Shown piece by piece: positions 12,711 to 26,100 of a stretch of 64,000 bases of DNA (positions are counted from its first letter, which is position 1; each line of letters begins with the position of its first letter). The stretch is taken from the NCBI GenBank assembly GCA_026686845.1, contig JAIVEN010000016.1, positions 4,667,501 to 4,731,500 on the forward strand, read 5' to 3'. The stretch is from Adenanthera pavonina (lineage: Eukaryota > Streptophyta > Magnoliopsida > Fabales > Fabaceae). Made by a program: the position numbers and the translations under genes. The notes under the pieces were generated by a model. That model did not search any database and had not been told where the DNA came from. It saw only the letters and a program-made list of their open reading frames with translations.

Positions 12711-13481
12711 TATTAGTGTTGCCGCTTTTTCCTGCACTTTCTTGGCCAAGTCTCAGTTTGAAATCTTAAAACCTCACGTACTTCCTTGAACCTCTTCTTG
12801 CCCCGCCTGTTTGGTATCAAACCAAATGTCACCAGAACCTCTGCTTCTGGATTGAATGCTACCACTCTACTCCAGCTCTTTACCGTACAACTGATCGTGG
12901 CTTACGTTGCTGGTTTTTGTTTTTACTAAAACAGGTTCAGATCATGTGACCCAGGGAAACATATTAAACAGTGATGTTTAGCCCGAACTAATGCTAAATT
13001 TCCATTTTTGCGACGTTAGTGGGATGCATGAACTTCTGGTTGAACTACTTATTTCTTAATTAAGCTTTTGTAATTTGACCGCTAATTCACTATTAAGGAG
13101 ATATTGAACAGAACAGATGAGCCATCGGGCTTGCGTGACATGCTTATTTGAGAAATAAATGGAGCATGGTCCATCCTACACTACTCACAGCATCAATTAC
13201 GGGTACTGTGTCCCTAGGTGGGATCCCCATACTTACGAAATGTTTCTAAAAATATGTTTAAAATTTATTTATTAATAATTTCTCATTCCTTTACTTTCAC
13301 TCATACTTTAAAAGTTATTCATGTACTTTTCACCAAAAGAGAAGTTATTCGTGTACTAAACTTGTGTGTTGGATGTGTTTTGTAACAAGATGTGATTTAA
13401 ACATTCCAATATTATATTTTTTTCATCTCATTTTGGAATTATGCACATAAATTAAAAAAAAATTAAATAATCTAAATTATA
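12711..13481. promoter_or_regulatory. Upstream region of the Sec14-like gene
   Basis: Lies directly 5' of the minus-strand Sec14-like start codon and should hold its promoter and 5' UTR. No ORF with a recognisable domain and no clear TATA box were found. The distal half is AT-rich and runs into a MITE. Confidence 0.4.
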
Positions 13482-14191
13482 CTCTCTCCCATTCATATCA
13501 TAATGGTTTCCAACTGTTTCATATTTAATAAGAAAAGTTGATTAAACATCTTGAAATTCTAAAAAAAAAACTTCACGTCCCAATTTTACCTTTATTAATT
13601 ACTAATAAAAGTTATTCTCTCCTGTCCTTATTATAGGACTTTTTACCTTGATCTTAAATATAAAACTTTTTACAGTATATAAGATAATATTTATTATACA
13701 TTTTCAAAAAATACCTTTATTTAATATATCCTAGATGGAGAGATTAAATAAAAGTAGTTTTGGAAAAATGTTATGATTTTCAGAGAAATCAAGGTAATTA
13801 ACTAATTTTAATTCACATCCTTAATCCACATAATTCGATTAATATGGTCTTATATTAAGGATCGAGGTATTTTAAAAATTTATCATCTCTTTCTCTCTTT
13901 TTTCAATTTAGGACGGTAATCAAAAGGAGTAAAAAAAGATAAACTCGTACTAAAAATAACATAATTTCTTATATTTTGAATTAAAAAAAATTCTAAAAAA
14001 ACCCTTATAATATAAACTAGAAGAAATATTTGACTAAAATGTTCTTATATAAAAATTTATAAAATATTAATACTTTATTGACCATAACATTAATGAAGGA
14101 TAAAATGATTAAAAAGATTAGGGTGGCAATCATTTTTTTAAACAAAATTAAAAACTCCAAAAAGACCGTCATTTTGAAACGGGGGAGGGAA
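13482..14191. mobile_element. Stowaway/mariner-type non-autonomous element, probably with a nested copy
   Basis: Left end CTCTCTCCCATTCATATCAT and reverse-complemented right end TTCCCTCCCCCGTTTC share the Stowaway/plant-mariner terminus; TA flanks both ends (480-481 and 192-193 in the last three digits). A second pair of similar termini at about 13615 (TTCTCTCCTGTCCTTATTAT) and 13929 (CTCCTTTTGATTACCGTCC, reverse strand) suggests a nested element of about 315 bp. The interior is AT-rich without a transposase ORF. Confidence 0.6.
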
Positions 14192-15194
14192 TACTTTGCA
14201 TTAAACTTCTAATATGATGGTTGTATGTGGTATTGGGGGAAAAAAGGAAGAAAGAAAGACATTTTCTTTATTTTTCTTAGCTGGTTTTATTATGCTTTTG
14301 TAATCATTATTTAATAAATTTTTTGTTATATTTTAAAATGAAAGTATGAGCAGTATATTTTATGATGAAAATTAGTTCTTTTTCAATGTATTATTAACCT
14401 TTCTATAACAACTAACAAAACCAGCTCCTGTAAGTATAGCGAACGCACGCTTTGTGACTAATACAGATACACCAACCCTACCAACATGAGGGTCTACAAC
14501 AGATTTGCAGTTCACTACCACAGTCTTGGATTTTATTTTATGCATCCCACTTATTCATTTCTCTCCAAAAAAAAAGAAAAAGAAGCATCACACTCTATTG
14601 TTTCTTTCAACTAATTAATTTGGAGACGTCGAAGTCAGACCCGACATCGATTTATTTCAATGTGACAACCACCCCCACCAAATTTCCGAGGGTCGAGGGC
14701 ACACGTTGCTTCAGGCCAATCAATTGTGATAACATGCATGATCACAAAGAAGATAATAATAATAACAATAATAATAATAATAATAATATGAATCAATTAG
14801 ATTTTAGTTTTTGTTTTCACTTTTTTTAAAAAAAAAAATACAAAAACAATACTTTCTCCTATTAACATTTTTAATGGAATCAAGCTAATTGAGAATGAAA
14901 ATCAACTATCTTAATTTTTTTAAAAAATTAGAGTATCTTTCTAAAATTATTTTTATTTAATCTTCTTCTCTCTTTTTGGGATGGATTAAATAGAAATATT
15001 TTTTTAAAAATAAGTAATAAATACAATCTTATATTCTAAAATATATCTTATATTCAGAACTAAAATAAAAAAAATTTATATTCAAAATACTAAGGAGTTC
15101 AGGTAAAACCTATTGAAGTGCATCATCTTGACAAACAATATCTTTCAAAACGAGGACCGTAAAGAGAGTATTAAAGATGACAGCATACTAAAGG
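14192..15194. other. AT-rich intergenic spacer with AAT microsatellite
   Basis: An AAT/AAC trinucleotide run lies at about 14754-14788 and A/T homopolymer runs are common. The longest open frame (14620-14829) runs through the microsatellite and ends in Asn repeats; it has no domain. No gene is supported. Confidence 0.5.
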
Positions 15195-15280
15195 CAATGT
15201 TTTGAGAACCGAACCGAATCGGATGGTTAGACCAGTTGGACCGTCACTTGGTGTAAAGAACGACTCGATTTTTAGCTTTA

Positions 15281-15607
15281 TAGCCTATTTGGATTTCATT
15301 TTTAAGCACTTATGGATCTCCATAAATGCTTATGTGGTAAAGTTATCAAACAGAAACAACTTTTCAATAAGAACTTATGCCTGAAATAAGTGCTTATGGA
15401 AGAAACTGATTTTTTCAACTTATGATAATCACTTATTCTCCCATAATCACTTATTTCATTTTTCCTTCTCATTATCTACCCAATAATCACTTAAATCCCA
15501 ATATCCAAACACATTTCTTTTCTCAAAATCACTTATGAGGTAAAAATATCCAAACACAAATCACTTTTGACATAATCACTTATACAGAATCTAATCCAAA
15601 CACACCC
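15281..15607. mobile_element. Tourist-like MITE nested in the TIR element
   Basis: TTA flanks both ends (15278-15280 and 15608-15610). Left end TAGCCTATTTGGATT and reverse-complemented right end GGGTGTGTTTGGATT match over the inner half. The interior repeats AATCACTTAT and its complement many times, so it can fold back. Length is 327 bp; no coding capacity. Confidence 0.65.
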
Positions 15608-15859
15608 TTAGACTGTTTTAGGGATTGAACCAGATTGGACCGCTTTGAACCGGCTTTTGAGCTGGAAACTGGAGTTGAGCCGGGAACAGGAGTGATTTTT
15701 AGAGAACCAGAAGGTTTTTTAAATTGGCTAAAATTTAACTTAAATTTAATTTTTTTTGTCAAAATTATTAATTATAAAAATTATTATAGAGTAAAACACT
15801 ATTTTTCATTTTATTTTAAAATTACTAATTATAAAAATGAAAAAGTTCATTGTATTATA

Positions 15860-16154
15860 CTCTATGCGTCTCAAATTATAAGAGAATTTTAAGATTCTAT
15901 TTATTTCAAAATATAATAGACATGGATAAAATTTGTGGAGTAATTAATATTATTTTTCTTTTATAGCTTTGAGTAATTAAGATTGTATTGATAATTACTA
16001 ATAATGAATTAGTCTTACTTCAGACTTTTAATATGGGTAATTTTGAAAAAAAATTGAAATTGTAGTACAATTAATGAATTTATTTATCAAAACTATTTTT
16101 TTCTTGATATAGATAAAATAATTATTTGTTTTTTATAATTGGGGACGGAGGGAA
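15860..16154. mobile_element. Stowaway-like MITE nested in the TIR element
   Basis: TA flanks both ends. Left terminus CTCTATGCGTCTCAAATTAT and reverse-complemented right terminus TTCCCTCCGTCCCCAATTAT match at most positions. Length is 295 bp, AT-rich, no coding capacity. It belongs to the same broad terminus class as the mariner element at 30128-35078. Confidence 0.65.
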
Positions 16155-16451
16155 TATAATTATTTTATAATATTATGATCATATAGTGTTATCATGTGTT
16201 TTAACATTACTTTCAATAATTTAATATATATTATTATTATATAAGCTTATTAACTTATTATGAACTTAACCTACTTAAATTTATTTTCTTAACAATTTAA
16301 TATTTTATTTATATATATATTATTATATATAATATGATTTTACTTAATTATTACGTTATCAATACAATTACCAATCTGACCAGGTAAACCATAAAAATTA
16401 TAATCTGATGAAATTTTTAGTTCGATGTACAGCCCAATTTTTAAAACATTG

Positions 16452-17125
16452 CTCAGAGGGCACGGGAGCTGGAAACTGGATTAAACAAATGCAGCCACAT
16501 TTATGGATGACCATCCCATTATCCTCGACAGTGCATTTATGACAACCACCTATACATTTATAACAAACACCTATAGAGACTTCCAGAACATGGATGAGAT
16601 CGCACCAAGCATAACTCTTATCTTACAACGGCCTACTGTCCTCTACTATTGGAGGCCAAGGATCATGACATCATTTTACAGCGGCATATTAACCAAGAGA
16701 TCCAACTGAACAACTTTTTCAATCTACCCATTCAAATTGTCAACTTACTAAAGAGGGAATAAGGTAGCATTTCACGTGAGCAAACTTTTTAGTTTCTACT
16801 GATGAATTTGAAAAGAAACAGGTGGATGTCTCTCCATCAAATATATACAGAATCTAAATCAGTAAGCACCATCAACTTTCAACCTCAAAACCGGCCACCG
16901 TGAAGCTATCCAATTCAATGGTATGATATGGCAACTCAAAAGTTTGATAACCAAGGTTAGGCAGTCTAACTATACATATATGTACACATATATATACGAC
17001 GGATGATCTGGTCCTACTTCAGATGCTCCTCTAATCCATAGGCCGCCAATGCAGTTGATGGACTAACAATATTAGTTATTCCCGAATTGTGTCCCAAGCC
17101 TCGTTCGTAGTCAGAAACCATGCTC
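16452..17125. other. 3' flank of the MORC gene
   Basis: Lies downstream of the minus-strand MORC stop codon and should include its 3' UTR. It is less AT-rich than the spacer to the left. The open frame at 16503-16709 has no recognisable domain. No other feature is seen. Confidence 0.4.
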
Positions 17126-20100
17126 TCACCTTCCGAGTTTACTACTTGAAAGCCTCTTTTCTTGCAGCCTTACCTTGTCAAGAAGCTCTTGGATGGTATT
17201 AGATGCATCCTACAGTGGAAAGACAGTTCAAATGAGATTTCAGCATATAGATTTGGGAACTTTCTCTTCACTGGATGGATAAAAAGGAACAGTACAGGCA
17301 GCACATTCTGTTTTTCCATTTCAATTTAGAAAAAGAGGGGGCAGTTTTGATGAATGGGGAGTGAGACCTGTAGCTTCTTTCGCAGATTTTTCTCCTCACC
17401 ATCTCGCCGTTCCCTCTCTTCAGTGAATACATCAATCAGAGTTTCTTGTTCCTTGTTCAATTCTTCAATCGTCTTTTCTGCAGCCTGGAGCTGGTTACAC
17501 AAGATTCAAGAAATGCTAAGAAATATGCAAAATGTGTCAGAAATATGAATAAAATCACTGTTTTCATCTAAAAGCTTAAGCTTTGGATATAGCTGATCCT
17601 TGACAAAAGGATTAAGCAATTTCATGAGTTTAGATAATTCATTAAGGCACAAATTCCATTCCAATTATAAAGAAATCTTTTCCTTTCTATGTCACTTCAA
17701 CCATGAATTAGATGGTAGCTATCCTCATTAGCACATCAATGATGAAAGTGTGAGAGTATAAGCAAACATGAAAGACAAATCAGATGTAAATAAAGTATAT
17801 ACTAGCAGAAGCTATAGAGCACAAAATCCAGTTTCAATTTCATATAATCAATCCAATCGGTTTTCTCTCTCCATTACAGACGTTTAATATAAATGGCCAC
17901 AGCTCAAACCTGAGTTTCAAGAGATTTACACTTGTCTCTCTCATACTGCAATTGCTGCCTTAATTCTCCTAAAGTTTCTTCATCCATCTTTCTTAATCTG
18001 CAAAACAGAATTGCCATTTAAAAGAAGAAAGAATCATTGATTCAGGTCCAACAAAGCAACCAGCAAAAGCAATAAGCAAGAAGGAAAACATATTTTAAAA
18101 ATTCAAGATACCTTTCCTTCAACTCCCGATTCTCTCCTTTCAACTGCTCCAGAGTGCATAAATCAGGATCGGAAATTGGACACTGGCCTTCATTAACATC
18201 TTTTCCCTGCAATTCAAACACAATAGGCTATTTTACCACCCAAACCAAAATATTCAAAATGATGAATCTAAGCCAGTCATGACACAGTTGATTCAACCAC
18301 TTCCACCGAAAGTCACATAGCAGATGTTCATAATGTATACAAACAGCACCATAAAAAGGAAAAATGAGCAATGCTTCTTATTGGGACATTAAGATTATGC
18401 AAATAGGAATACAATCATATTTTTATAGAAAAACAAGTGTGTGAAAATGCATAACCTTTGGCTCAGATCCTCTTGGGGATTTGAAGGTTCTTCCATTTGA
18501 TGCAATATCTTGGGAAAAACCATTCTCATTATCAAGAGATTGTTCAGCATCAAAAGTCTTCTGCTTGCCTCCATTTGCTTTTTTCTTAGGGTGGATAACA
18601 TAATCTTCATCACTGGCTTCCTCTTCAGATGTTGATAGTTCATACAAATTCTGTTTCTTTCCACTTCTTCTGGAAGATGCTAGCATACCAACATTTGAGT
18701 GTTCCTTATATCTTCCAGTTGGTGTTGCCTTGCTGCTGGAAGCAGAGTATTTCCTTTTTGGTTGAGATGATCCTAGAGAATAATCAGGAGACGTCTCTAC
18801 AAAACAAAGTACAGAAGTAAGAATTCACAAGTTTGTCCTTCAGAAAACAACATAGGTAAAAATTAGCAACAACCATGTCATTGAAACTAGAAACAAGACC
18901 TCTATCTGTGACCTCAGCTCGTGGGTTTTTATTAGGATTTGGAGCATAACCAATTTTATGGCGGTTCGAGTTCCTAACCAGAGAAGAAAGCAACAGATTT
19001 ATTTAAGGAAACAAAAAACTTGTGACTACATGAGCAATCATCAGAACTAATTGCATGGAGAACCAGAAATTACCAATAATTCTTCTGCATTTGTATTAAC
19101 CGTGCCTCTAGTCTCGAAAGAACTGTTGTACGCTCAAAGCCTTGCTTATCATGAGCTGGTTCCACAAAGTTAGCTTCTAAAACACCTGCATTTAGAGGGG
19201 AAAAATCTATCACAAAGGAACATAGACAATTTGATAAAGAGAAGTCAAAGGAAGAAGGGAGAAACACCCACCAATGACCCCTCGCCCACCACTTCCTGCT
19301 GGATTCCAGATCCTCCAGAACGGCTGAAATCAATCCAAACTATCTGTAAGACTAAATTCTATTGAGAACGTAGGGCCTCCATAAACACTGCTACTCTTAA
19401 AGTCCCAACTACCCACCACAGAAAGCAGTCCATATTGGTTTGTTTATCATGAATGATGAAACAGCCACTGAATACTTCTAAACCATACAGAAGGCTTGAA
19501 TTTTATCCCAAAAAAAGAAACAAGCTCTGACGTTTCACAATATAAGGGTTCATTTAATTTTTCCTTAAAAAAGAGCAAATTACACAATCCTCAGAAATTT
19601 GATTGAAATTACACAGTGCTCTTCTCTAGTTCTAAGATATACATGGACCTCCCTGAAACAAATTATCTCAAATGCACTTGGACTGCAGAATCTTGAGATG
19701 CCAGGGCAATGTTCTTCACAAATAACAGAACCAAATACAAAATAAAATGCTCTATAAGTTTGTCTACAATCTTCATCAACCACGACAAAAACTACCTTTA
19801 TGAGTCGATTCTTATGATAAACATTGAAACCGGAAACATCAATATGATGAACTGCATCCTTGACAAATCCGATAGTCACAACAGCAACCATCTGTGACAA
19901 GATCTAAATGAATTTGTGCAGATAACATGTCATAAGAATTAAGTCAAATGTTCAAAAGGCATGTTACATTTAAATCCTTTGGAACCCCATCCACGCCAGC
20001 CTGTGGCCTGTAAGTCACCTCCTGAGACATCATCATATCATTCACTATATTGTGATGCACAACATCTTTCCCACGAAGAATAATTCTAAAGCCTGGAGGA

Positions 20101-23100
20101 AGCCTCAGATATAAAATTGAGGCATAACTCTGGATACAAAGAGAAAAATAGTGAGAAACATATGATAATTCTTTCTCGAATTAAATAAAAATCTGACTTA
20201 CCCTTAGAGAATGTCGATACGTAAGGAAGTGCCTAGAGTTGGGAAACTCTTTAGCCATCTGTATGTGTTTCTCCTCACGGTTCACACCTCTGATTTGAAT
20301 ATCCTGCCATACATAATCAAGAAAATATTAATATTTCATGTAGTTTGCTTGGATATGCATAGATACATTTTTTTCCTTTTTCATGGTGGGGGTTAGCAAT
20401 TGCAAATATCAGAGTCATACATGTGGATCTTCATCAAAATCAAGTTCCAGTTGACCTTGGTCATCCTCCCAAAGACTGTATATAATTATTCGTGTTCCAT
20501 GAGCTTTCATCATATTGAACTGCAAAGTGCAAAGCCAATGAAGTTATTCATCCTTATAAAGTATAAAAGACGATCCATTGAGAATAACTGACTGCTCAAA
20601 ACTAGAAAATTAACTAATAGAATAGGAGAAAAAAAGGGTAAATATACATGCCAACATACATTGGGTGAATATGCCTATATACCCATGCATGAAGGATCAT
20701 TTCACACCAATTTTCAATCAAAATTACTTTTGAATCCCTGAATAACTTTTTATAGGATGAATGTTACAAAATCCGCAACAACAACAACAACAATAGTCTT
20801 ATCCCACTGAATAGGGTCAGCTACATGGATTATACGATGCCAATGCGCTCTATCAAAGTTACATAATCCGCAAATAGATTAAATGTTTTAATTACGAAGA
20901 TCAGAGTCACAATTTGACATCAATCCAACATTGTTTGATATTCTATCAATATATCAAAAAACTAGCGTACAATGTACTTTCCAAATATAAAAAGGGTATT
21001 ATCTGATTGACTGCATACTCATTGTTACCAATTTTTTCCCTAAAATTTAATAAACATGATCAATATGAAAATTACTTCTAATTCAACAGGTAGATTAATG
21101 AAAATCACTTCCTATGATGAGATATTAAGGGGCGTAAGAGTCCATTCTTACACAGGCGTTGATATCTCTTAATATGTATAAGAGACTAATTGTTTTTCCC
21201 AAAGTATCAATAGATTACCTGACGAACTAGATCCTCTTCACTGGAAAAAGGTGACCACCGAACTATTGTTTCAACATTTTTATTCCAACCACCACTAGAA
21301 GTTCGTATCATCCTATTCCAACCCTGACCTCCTCTTTCATAGTCAAGCTTTCAAATAAGTAGACAAAAACAACAATAGTTAGATGCAAATGCAATTATAA
21401 GGAATAAGTAATTGGTACAGAAGCTATAGCTTAAAACGAAACACAAGTCAACATATGATTCATATATCTTAGGCTAAGTCTTAGCTGAAAAGTAAATGCA
21501 TAGAATAAGTAAGAAAAATTACCATGGGTACTACAATGTCTTCCTTCCCTGTAGTCCTTAAAAACGTGTAGGACAACAAGCCAATGCTCTGTGTTGAGCT
21601 AATAACAACGACCATGTCACTCAGTTACCGAAGCACCATGATAAATAATGACGACAATAAACTATAATAAGACAGTATAAACAAATAACAAGAATAAATG
21701 CTTAAGCTTTTCTTTTCTGATAGAGAAGAGTTAATGTTGAAGTATAAACATGTACTCTGACTAACAAAGTGATGGATGCGCCAGCAATAAAGCAATTAAC
21801 ACAATAGTTCTATTCTAATACACTCGTGTTTCTCCCAATACTTAAAAAATAAAATCTCATGTAGGTCATAATTCAATGATTGCATTTTATTCGTTTTTCT
21901 CTCTTTCTCAATACTTTTTACAACTTAATTTAGAAGTAAAAAGGGGAAGGGGGGAGCAATGAAAAAATAAAACAAACCTCTTCCCATCTTTCCCATGACA
22001 GCGTGAGAACACAATTACATCAGCCCCAAGTCTCATGGTACTAGTTTTAAAACCATTTCCATCTATCACATCAAGAAGAAAGGATCAGCATGCCCTCTTC
22101 AATATAATATGCACCAAATAAAATTTTTTCACCTAGATGAAGGGTTGAACACTTTACATTGTCCAATAGTATTTGCTAATTTGCTTTTCACTGAGTAACC
22201 CAATGACATGCATTGACGCATTTTATCAGGATCCATTCCACCTCCATTATCTGGAAAAGTAGTAAACAAGTAACATTAACAATAACAGATTGCGAAAGAA
22301 AGACCGCCACGTAGCTTTAAAAAGAGGATGGGAAAAGGCAAAACGGTAGTGAGATGGGAGAAGTATAAGGACAACAATATCACAACAAATCAAACATCTA
22401 AAGGTGCAAAAACATCAATTGATTCGATCCTATGGAACAACCAAAAAATATAGGGTTAATTACTCTCCCCTTGCTCTACTCTCTATTATGAAAATAAAAA
22501 CAAACCTCTCTTGAAGTCAAAATAAGACCAACATACCCTAAAGGATAATTGATGGAGACCTAAACAAGCATGAAGATCTCACCCTTAAAAATCAGCTTGT
22601 AAGGACAGAACCATACAGCTGCTTTTAAAGGTTGGGTTTGGGTTCTCCATGCTTGCTTAGGTCTCCATCAATTATATTGACTTATTTTATAAAAAAATAT
22701 AACGCCTTAGAAAATGAAAAAAAAAAAATTCAATATACAGATGAAGTGAAGTAGCATATCAAAACTGGTAATTGCAAAGAAATAGGGATTTAGGATATAA
22801 TCTGTCAGTAAATTAATCAAAAAGAAAAAAGATGGAATTGGAGTAAGGCCCTCCTTTGTATGGTGGTAAAGATTATGAGTCTTCATTTAAAGGCAATTTA
22901 AAATTGAACAAATCCACAAAATTTAGATTCAAACAGCTAAAAACCCTTCAATTAGGACTCCAAGTACATCAAATCCCTAAATGAAATTCCAGAACCTTCT
23001 CCTTATAAACTTACTATGCCATTGTTTTTAATAAAATATTATCCCATTGCTATTGCTAAATGATAAATTATGCAATTCTATTTGTACATGAGTTTTGAAT

Positions 23101-26100
23101 ATCCAATTAAAGACCTATAACAGAATAATAATAGTGGCTGGTTAAGTGGTGTTGGATAACCAACTAAAGGAGTAGGAATGAATTGCAAGGTGCCAATCAT
23201 CATCACCATCTACATGTTCAAAACGAGCCTGTCACCCAGCAAACTTAAGCCATTCATGCAGAAATTCGTAAACAGACCACAAATTTTAATTTTAGCAATT
23301 CTTTCCTTCCTGAAAGAATAGAAGCCACATAATTTTATGAAGTCCAAAGCAAGGAAGTTCCATATAAACAAGCATGCTTCAACCAATCCTCATCTTTCTC
23401 CTGTGCCTTTTATAGCTACTAATCATCATTCATCACTACTATTATTCTGATCCAAATTTAATTTAAACTACATAGAACTCATCTGAAGTTTATAGGCTCT
23501 CCACTTTACCAACTTGCAATTCAAAAAGTGCCACTCGGCCTGCCTTATATGTTTCTGTTTAACTTTACAGAAAAGAAGAAAGAACTAGGCAATAGTGATA
23601 GGTGACAAAAGTGGACAACATGAATAGCAGCCAAAGAAGAACAAAAGGGCAAACTAAACACGACCATTAAATCACAGAAGCTCGTCTAATTCACCCCTGT
23701 TCATTTTCTTTTCTTTCCACAGTTCTCTTAAAAAAATGACAATTTAGATACTACAGAAGTTTTAAAAAAAAAAAAAAATGAAAATACCTTCAATCAGCAA
23801 CATCCTTGTACCATCTTTTTTATTTAACACCATATCAACGTTAACATATGTGGCCCCATTACAGACCTGATTCAAAATAAGTTAGTAAATAAATAAGTGA
23901 AAATATAGCAAGCATTGTACCATTCTAAAGAGAAGTGAACCACATCATACCTCGTCCAATGAATTGTCCAAAAGCTCAGCAAAAGCTGCAGAGAAAAGAT
24001 TGATATAAGCACAATTAATAATTAGTAACTAAAAATACTGAAAAACCAAGACAAAAATCTCTTGTTTCACCCAAAACATTGAGAGGCAGAGACACGTCCT
24101 TTCTGCGATTGGACATTTGTAAAAACATGCCCATTTACCTCCAAGAGCCCACTTATGACTTGTGGCATTAGAATGTAGAAATTTTGGATGAACTCTGACA
24201 TGATCCATGCCAACTGTAGAATTAATAAATGACAAAATAGAGGTGCAGGGTCAGAAACACAGATAAACTCAAGGAACCTCAGGCTTGACAGCTTTACAAG
24301 TAGCACATAAATTTACTAAAATAAAAAATAAATATTCAAATAGTGGCCAAAAAAATATTCATATGCTAATTGAATTTATCAAAAGCTTTATTAAGCTTAG
24401 GGAAGGCTCTATACTGATCTATGATTAAATCATCATAATATTCACATCCTGTAGCTTTAGTAGCCCATCAGAATGATCCACCATACCAAGATATCTGTAT
24501 AGCTTTGGCCAGAAATAGCACCAAAATTTAAAAGGGAAAACAAGCTTACCAAAAATACTAATTATGCAAAGATTTTTCACTGATGATAATTGTAATAACA
24601 TAACTTCTGAAACAACTTGATATGCTTTCGACGACTAATCAGATTTCATGATCTCATACAAAGCATTTTTTATAGAAAAATTAGTCAACAACTAATGGTT
24701 TTCAAACAAATAACCTCACTGCAATTTCATAAATATGACTCTCACATTTCAGTGTTTAAATATAATGGCTGCTGAGCCGGATTACATTCTATTTCATGCA
24801 ATGACATTATAGACAACTTTCTGTATTTCCCTCTAAATCTAGTCTACTTTGGAATATAAACTGTGACAAGGCCAAAAACCTTGACCCAACAGGAGATTTA
24901 TTTTAAGTTATTATTATTTGAAGTCCATAAGGAAAACTCCTGCTTCTGATAGCTAATCCTATGTTTGGAAGTTTTGAAGAGGGGTGAGAGAATGGATGGC
25001 ATGGTATGCAAAGGGGATCAATGGAAGGGAAAAGGGTTTCTTTTATCTTGTCAGGATAATTAATGAAGGAAATAGGAAAAAGTTTTAAACCCCATCTGTT
25101 ATAAAAACAGGGATTGAAGGGGAATGATTCCTCTAAAATCCCCGTCCTCTTAAACTTCTAAATTCTTGCGGGAAAAGCTTCACTTCCATCAATTTTCCAA
25201 CCATCCCACATGCAAACACTTCCTAAGTTAATTTGAACTTCCATCCCTAGCCCATGAGAATCACTGCCAATTTTTCTAATCCACAAACTTGTGGTACTAG
25301 TTCACCGGGCAAGTTTAAGTTTCCCAGTTCCGAAGCCTACATAAAATCACCAATACCTAATGCATTAATTCCGAACCAGACAGGCAGCAAACTAGAGCTA
25401 AATTAATAACACGCCACAAAGACTATTTAACAATGCACCCATTCCTATCCTATTACCGGAAAAAAAAGGCACAAATTCCCGATGTTCCCCAGTAGATTAT
25501 TTAAATCTTCTTGTCTTGAGAAACATAAATCAAACACGAAAAACCAGAAAGTGATATAAAAGCCAACGTTTTGAAATAGGGGATGCAATTAGTAACTTGC
25601 CGTTCCAAGCGAAATATTAAAAAAAATTAAAAGAATAAAGAAACCGTTCAAAATAGAACGTAACATGCAGAAATTGCCGTACCGGATGAAGAATCCCAGC
25701 CATCAATTGTCGCTCCCTCATAATCCCCGGCCTTCCAGAACTGCTTGCAGCCCTGGGCTTTGGAACTCGCTATTAAGTCTCCCTTCCCATTTGAATGTAT
25801 CGAAGTAGCAGGCAACTCAGGGGCCGGCAATCTCAGTATCGGTTGAGGCATCTCCGAAGGAAGAGGACTAAGAAATCCAAGGGGCAACACAACCTCATCC
25901 GTCTTGCGCTTCTCTGAAATACCTCCATGGCTGCAAACCGAAGCCCCATCCGTGCCGGTTTCCCCTCTTGAAATGGCTTGGATGAAGTTGCCGCCGATTA
26001 AGTTGTCCAAATCAACGTCTGAATCCGAGTCGCTGCTACTGCTGCTGCTGCTGCTGCTGCTGAGTTCGATAACAGTTGCAGGGAAGGTTGAAGCAGCCTT

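Larger units (their letters stand above)
15195..16451. mobile_element. TIR element carrying two nested MITEs
   Basis: The ends share CAATGTTTT (left 15195) and AAAACATTG (right, to 16451). The GAACCGAACCGAATCGGATG and TTGAACCGGCTTTTGAGC stretches next to the ends are typical of dispersed low-copy plant DNA elements. No clear target duplication was found and the superfamily is undetermined. Two smaller elements, listed separately, lie inside and account for about half its length. Confidence 0.5.

Noticed and set aside
12711..12749. Extended start for the Sec14-like protein
   Set aside because: The longer frame opens at TTG, not ATG; the first ATG is at 12710.
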